A stretch of 64,000 bases of DNA from Pseudoclavibacter sp. AY1H1 (GTDB lineage Bacteria; Actinomycetota; Actinomycetes; Actinomycetales; Microbacteriaceae). The notes under the pieces were generated by a model. The model saw only the letters and a program-made list of their open reading frames with translations. It had not been told where the DNA came from and did not search any database. The position numbers and the translations under genes are program-made. Position 1 is the stretch's first letter. Every line of letters starts with the position of its first letter. The stretch is taken from the NCBI RefSeq assembly GCF_002931055.1, contig NZ_PSXX01000006.1:124001-188000 (forward strand), written 5' to 3'. Shown here piece by piece: positions 61,172 through 64,000 of the stretch.

Positions 61172-62686
61172 CTAGCTGCGGCGTTCCGCGTCCTGCAGCG
61201 TCGCGCCTTCGAACTCGTCCTGCTCGCGGTCCGAGGTCGAGGCGGTGGAGCGCTTGATGGTCTCCTCCACCTCCTCGTCGGTCTCGTCGGAGAAGGCGAC
61301 GTCGCCGCGGGGCGCGTTGTAGAGCTTCTCGTTGAGGATGCCCTCGCGCTTCGCGACGATCATCGGCACGAGTGCCTGGCCGGCGACGTTGGTCGCGGTG
61401 CGGCCCATGTCGAGGATCGGGTCGATAGCGAGCAGCAGGCCGACGCCCTCGAGGGGCAGGCCGAGCGTCGACAGGGTGAGCGTGAGCATGACGGTCGCAC
61501 CCGTCGTGCCGGCCGTCGCGGCCGAACCGACGACGGAGACGACCACGATGAGGATGTACTGCATGATCGACAGCTCGATGCCGAAGAACTGGGCGACGAA
61601 GATCGCGGCGATGGCCGGGTAGATCGCGGCGCATCCGTCCATCTTCGTGGTCGCGCCGAACGGCACGGCGAAGGATGCGTACTCGCGGGGCACGCCGAGG
61701 TTGCGCTCGGTGACGCGCTGCGTGAGGGGGAGCGTGCCGATGGACGAGCGGCTCACGAACGCGAGCTGCACGGCCGGCCACACGCCGGAGAAGAAGCGGC
61801 CGACCGAGAGGCCGTGCGCCTTCACGAGGATCGGGTACACGACGAACAGCACGAGGGCGAGGCCCACGTAGATGGCGATCGCGAACCAGGCGAGGCTCGT
61901 GAGCTTCTCCCAGCCGTAGTCGACGACGGCGCTCGCGATGAGCCCGAGCGTGCCGAGCGGGGCGATGCGGATGATCCACCACAGGACTTTCTGGATGACC
62001 GCGAGGGCAGAGGCCGTGAACTCGAGGAACGGCTCGGCGCGCTTGCCGAGGCGAAGGGCCGCGATGCCGATGACAACAGCGATGACGATGACCTGCAGCA
62101 CGTTGAACGCGATCGTCGAGGTCACGTCGCCTGTCTCGGCGTCGACGCGCGAGCGCACGCCCATGCCGAGGAAGTTCTGCGGCACGAGGCCGGTGAGGAA
62201 GTTCCACCAGGTGCCGACGGAGGAGGGCTCGCCCGTCTCGAGCTGCGACTGGTCGACGCGGTTGCCCGGCTGGATGGTGACGCCGAGCGTGATGCCGATC
62301 GTCACGGCGATGAGTGCCGTGATGCCGAACCAGAGCAGCGTCTGGCCCGCGAGCCTCGCCGCGTTCGTCACGAGGCGCAGCTGCGCGATGCTCGAGATGA
62401 CGGCGGTCAGGATGAGCGGGACCACGGCGGCCGTCAGGATCGTGACGTACGAGCTGCCGATGGTGTCGAGTGTCGCCGCGAGCCCGTTCGGGTTGCCTTC
62501 AGCGTCGTCGCCGAGGTTGCGGGCGACGAGTCCGAGGACAACACCCAGAACGAGGGCGGCGAGGATCTGGAATCCGAACGAGGTGAGGAGCTTGCGCGCG
62601 CGGCTCTTGGGGCGCGGCGTGTCCTCTGCTCCGGTGGCGTTGGATGCCACCTCGGAGGTGGGGGTGCCTGGGGTGTTGGCCGACAT
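61172..62686 (-). CDS. dicarboxylate/amino acid:cation symporter (DAACS family)
   Basis: A 504-residue GltP/DctA-type symporter. The serine-rich reentrant motif appears as SRSSIGTLPLT and the substrate/Na site as DPILDMGRTATNVAGQ; PFGATTKMDGCAAIYPA is the helix-7 region. A 30-residue Thr/Ser-rich N-terminus and a 50-residue acidic C-terminus are extra to the core. Cargo is glutamate, aspartate or C4-dicarboxylate by family. Confidence 0.93.
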   Translation of the reverse strand: MSANTPGTPTSEVASNATGAEDTPRPKSRARKLLTSFGFQILAALVLGVVLGLVARNLGDDAEGNPNGLAATLDTIGSSYVTILTAAVVPLILTAVISSIAQLRLVTNAARLAGQTLLWFGITALIAVTIGITLGVTIQPGNRVDQSQLETGEPSSVGTWWNFLTGLVPQNFLGMGVRSRVDAETGDVTSTIAFNVLQVIVIAVVIGIAALRLGKRAEPFLEFTASALAVIQKVLWWIIRIAPLGTLGLIASAVVDYGWEKLTSLAWFAIAIYVGLALVLFVVYPILVKAHGLSVGRFFSGVWPAVQLAFVSRSSIGTLPLTQRVTERNLGVPREYASFAVPFGATTKMDGCAAIYPAIAAIFVAQFFGIELSIMQYILIVVVSVVGSAATAGTTGATVMLTLTLSTLGLPLEGVGLLLAIDPILDMGRTATNVAGQALVPMIVAKREGILNEKLYNAPRGDVAFSDETDEEVEETIKRSTASTSDREQDEFEGATLQDAERRS

Positions 62687-62962
62687 GGAAGATCTCCCGA
62701 TGCGATTTCTCAGCTCGCGAGATTTCTCACGAACTGAGCGAGGCTACGCCTGGACCATCGGTCTGGCCAGGGTGTGACGCTTCGTGACACGCAACAAATG
62801 GTGCGCCGGAGGATGTCATGAACGGTCAGGGAGGGAATGAAACGGCACCATCACCTCATTTATCTCGGCCTCGAAAGTAGTTAAACAATTGAGCAAAGTT
62901 CCAGAATCGCGGGCGTAGTCTCACCTCGTCCTCCTCGTTCCACAGCAGAAGAAGTGAGCATC

Positions 62963-64000
62963 ATGGCGGAGTCAGCGCGTCGTCGGTGGGTTGGTCTGGT
63001 CTTCATCAGCGTCGCGGTCGCGCTCATCATCGTCGACTCGACGATCGTGAACGTCGCCGTGCCGTCGATCGTGACGGAGCTCGGCATCACGTCGACCGAG
63101 GTCCAGTGGGTGCAGGAGGCGTACACGCTGGTGTTCGCGTCGCTGCTGCTCCTGTTCGGCAGCCTCGCCGACCGCGTCGGGCGACGGCGGCTGATGCTGA
63201 TCGGGGTCGTGATCTTCGCGCTCGCCTCGGTGGCTGCCGCGCTCGCGCCGACCGGCGGGCTGCTGATCCTCGCCCGCCTCGTGCAGGGGGTGGGCGGCGC
63301 CATGATCCTGCCGACCACGCTGTCGATCATCAACGCGACCTTCCGCGGCCGGGAGCGGGGCATCGCGTTCGCCGTCTGGGGGTCGACGATCGGCGGCATG
63401 GCGGCCGTCGGCCCGCTCCTCGGCGGCTGGCTCACAACAGCGTTCTCGTGGCGGTGGGCGTTCGGCATCAACGTGCCACTCGGCATCATCATCGTCGTCG
63501 GTGTCCTGCTCTTCGTGAACGAGTCGCGGGAGTCGACGCAGAAGCCCCTCGACCTCGTCGGCGCGGCCCTCTCCGTGGTCACGTTCGGGGCGCTCGTCTT
63601 CGGGCTCATCGAGGGGCGCACGTACGGCTGGTGGGCGGTCGACGAGACGTTCACGATCGGGTCGTTCGAGTGGCCCCTCCCCATCTCGCCGGTGCCGGTG
63701 GCGTTCGCCATCTCGGCCGTGGCGCTCGCCCTCTTCATCGTGCGAGGCGTGTCCCGTTCCCGTCGGGGCGAGTCGACGCTCCTCGAGTTCTCCCTCTTCC
63801 GCATCTCGTCGTTCCGCAACGGCAACGTGGCGGCGCTTGTCGTCGCCCTCGGGGAGTTCGGCATCATCCTGTCGCTGCCGCTGTGGCTGCAGTTCGTGCT
63901 CGGCTTCGATGCACTGCAGACCGGGTTCGTGCTCCTGGCGCTCGCGGCCGGCTCGTTCGTCGCGAGTGGCTTCGCGGGGGCGAGCAGTGGCAAGGTGAGC
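62963..64000 (+). CDS. DHA2-type MFS drug exporter (EmrB/QacA-like), 5' part
   Basis: 346 residues before the window ends. The first helix carries VALIIVDSTIVNVAVPSI (motif D1), the 2-3 loop has GSLADRVGRRRLML (motif A) and helix 5 has GPLLGGWL (motif C of antiporters). These mark 14-helix proton-driven exporters. The 62687-62962 gap before it contains an AT-rich patch (AGTTAAACAATTGAGCAAAG near 62878-62898) that may hold its promoter or operator, but I cannot assign one firmly. Confidence 0.9.
   Translation, partial: MAESARRRWVGLVFISVAVALIIVDSTIVNVAVPSIVTELGITSTEVQWVQEAYTLVFASLLLLFGSLADRVGRRRLMLIGVVIFALASVAAALAPTGGLLILARLVQGVGGAMILPTTLSIINATFRGRERGIAFAVWGSTIGGMAAVGPLLGGWLTTAFSWRWAFGINVPLGIIIVVGVLLFVNESRESTQKPLDLVGAALSVVTFGALVFGLIEGRTYGWWAVDETFTIGSFEWPLPISPVPVAFAISAVALALFIVRGVSRSRRGESTLLEFSLFRISSFRNGNVAALVVALGEFGIILSLPLWLQFVLGFDALQTGFVLLALAAGSFVASGFAGASSGKVS

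Noticed and set aside
60506-62737. Long plus-strand open frame of more than 700 codons across the repeats and the symporter gene
   Set aside because: It is Arg/Glu/Asp/His-rich, the signature of an antisense frame of a GC-rich gene, and the minus strand encodes a clear DAACS symporter there.

Overview
The window is high-GC DNA with actinobacterial habits: strong G/C at third codon positions, GTG starts, ATGA/GTGA start-stop overlaps, and many start codons lying only 5-7 nt after a TANNNT -10 box (leaderless style). The twin-arginine-type signal on the secreted protein at 2469, the short DUF7882-type protein at 14688 and the DtxR-type iron box point to Micrococcales, most likely Microbacteriaceae. 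No rRNA, tRNA, integrase, transposase or CRISPR array was seen, so this reads as ordinary chromosome with many accessory catabolic and transport modules.

Layout. 1-5 kb: end of an alpha/beta hydrolase, a nitronate monooxygenase with its GntR regulator behind a perfect 24-bp palindrome, a secreted protein, and a divergent MarR/SDR pair. 5-8 kb: an iron-chelate ABC importer (binding lipoprotein, permease, ATPase) behind an iron-regulator box. 8-12 kb: an ABC exporter operon ending in a histidine kinase and response regulator. 12-15 kb: a broken sigma-like gene with an upstream mini-ORF, a CDF metal exporter coupled to a one-lobe binding protein, PncC, and a DUF7882-type protein. 15-21 kb: SDR, GNAT, a serine beta-lactamase-family hydrolase and a second two-component system. 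21-26 kb: membrane proteins, PurB, a low-molecular-weight phosphatase, and a coupled pair of WXG100-like and WXG100-hydrolase proteins. 26.5-30.2 kb: a 2-oxo acid dehydrogenase complex (E1 alpha, E1 beta, E2).

30.2-30.7 kb carries palindromic repeats sharing a GAGTTGTGG core; a related triple 133-bp repeat sits at 60.5-61.0 kb. 30.7-34.8 kb is a complete zinc importer plus Zur regulator with a Zur-like box. 36-41.5 kb holds a nitrilase-family enzyme divergent from an NCS1 transporter (coupled to a 57-residue membrane peptide), an alcohol dehydrogenase, a TetR regulator and an SDR. 41.6-45.7 kb is an N-acetylmuramic acid recycling locus (MurQ, RpiR-type regulator, three-domain PTS permease). 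45.7-47.7 kb has a paired SMR exporter and a hydrolase. 47.8-56.3 kb is a catabolic island around a SorC regulator: FGGY kinase, hydroxyacid dehydrogenase, polyol-permease-like transporter, class II aldolase, aldehyde dehydrogenase and a second MFS transporter. 56.4-64 kb contains an XRE/MmyB regulator, an aldo/keto reductase with a decayed copy of its 3' end 1.5 kb away, an S41 protease, small membrane proteins, the triple repeat, a dicarboxylate/amino acid symporter and the start of a DHA2-type drug exporter.

The genes look like self-contained modules, each with its own regulator next to it and often a visible operator. The least explained features are the GAGTTGTGG repeats, the WXG100/hydrolase pair, the one-lobe binding protein coupled to a CDF exporter, the interrupted sigma-like gene, and the NCS1-coupled micropeptide.
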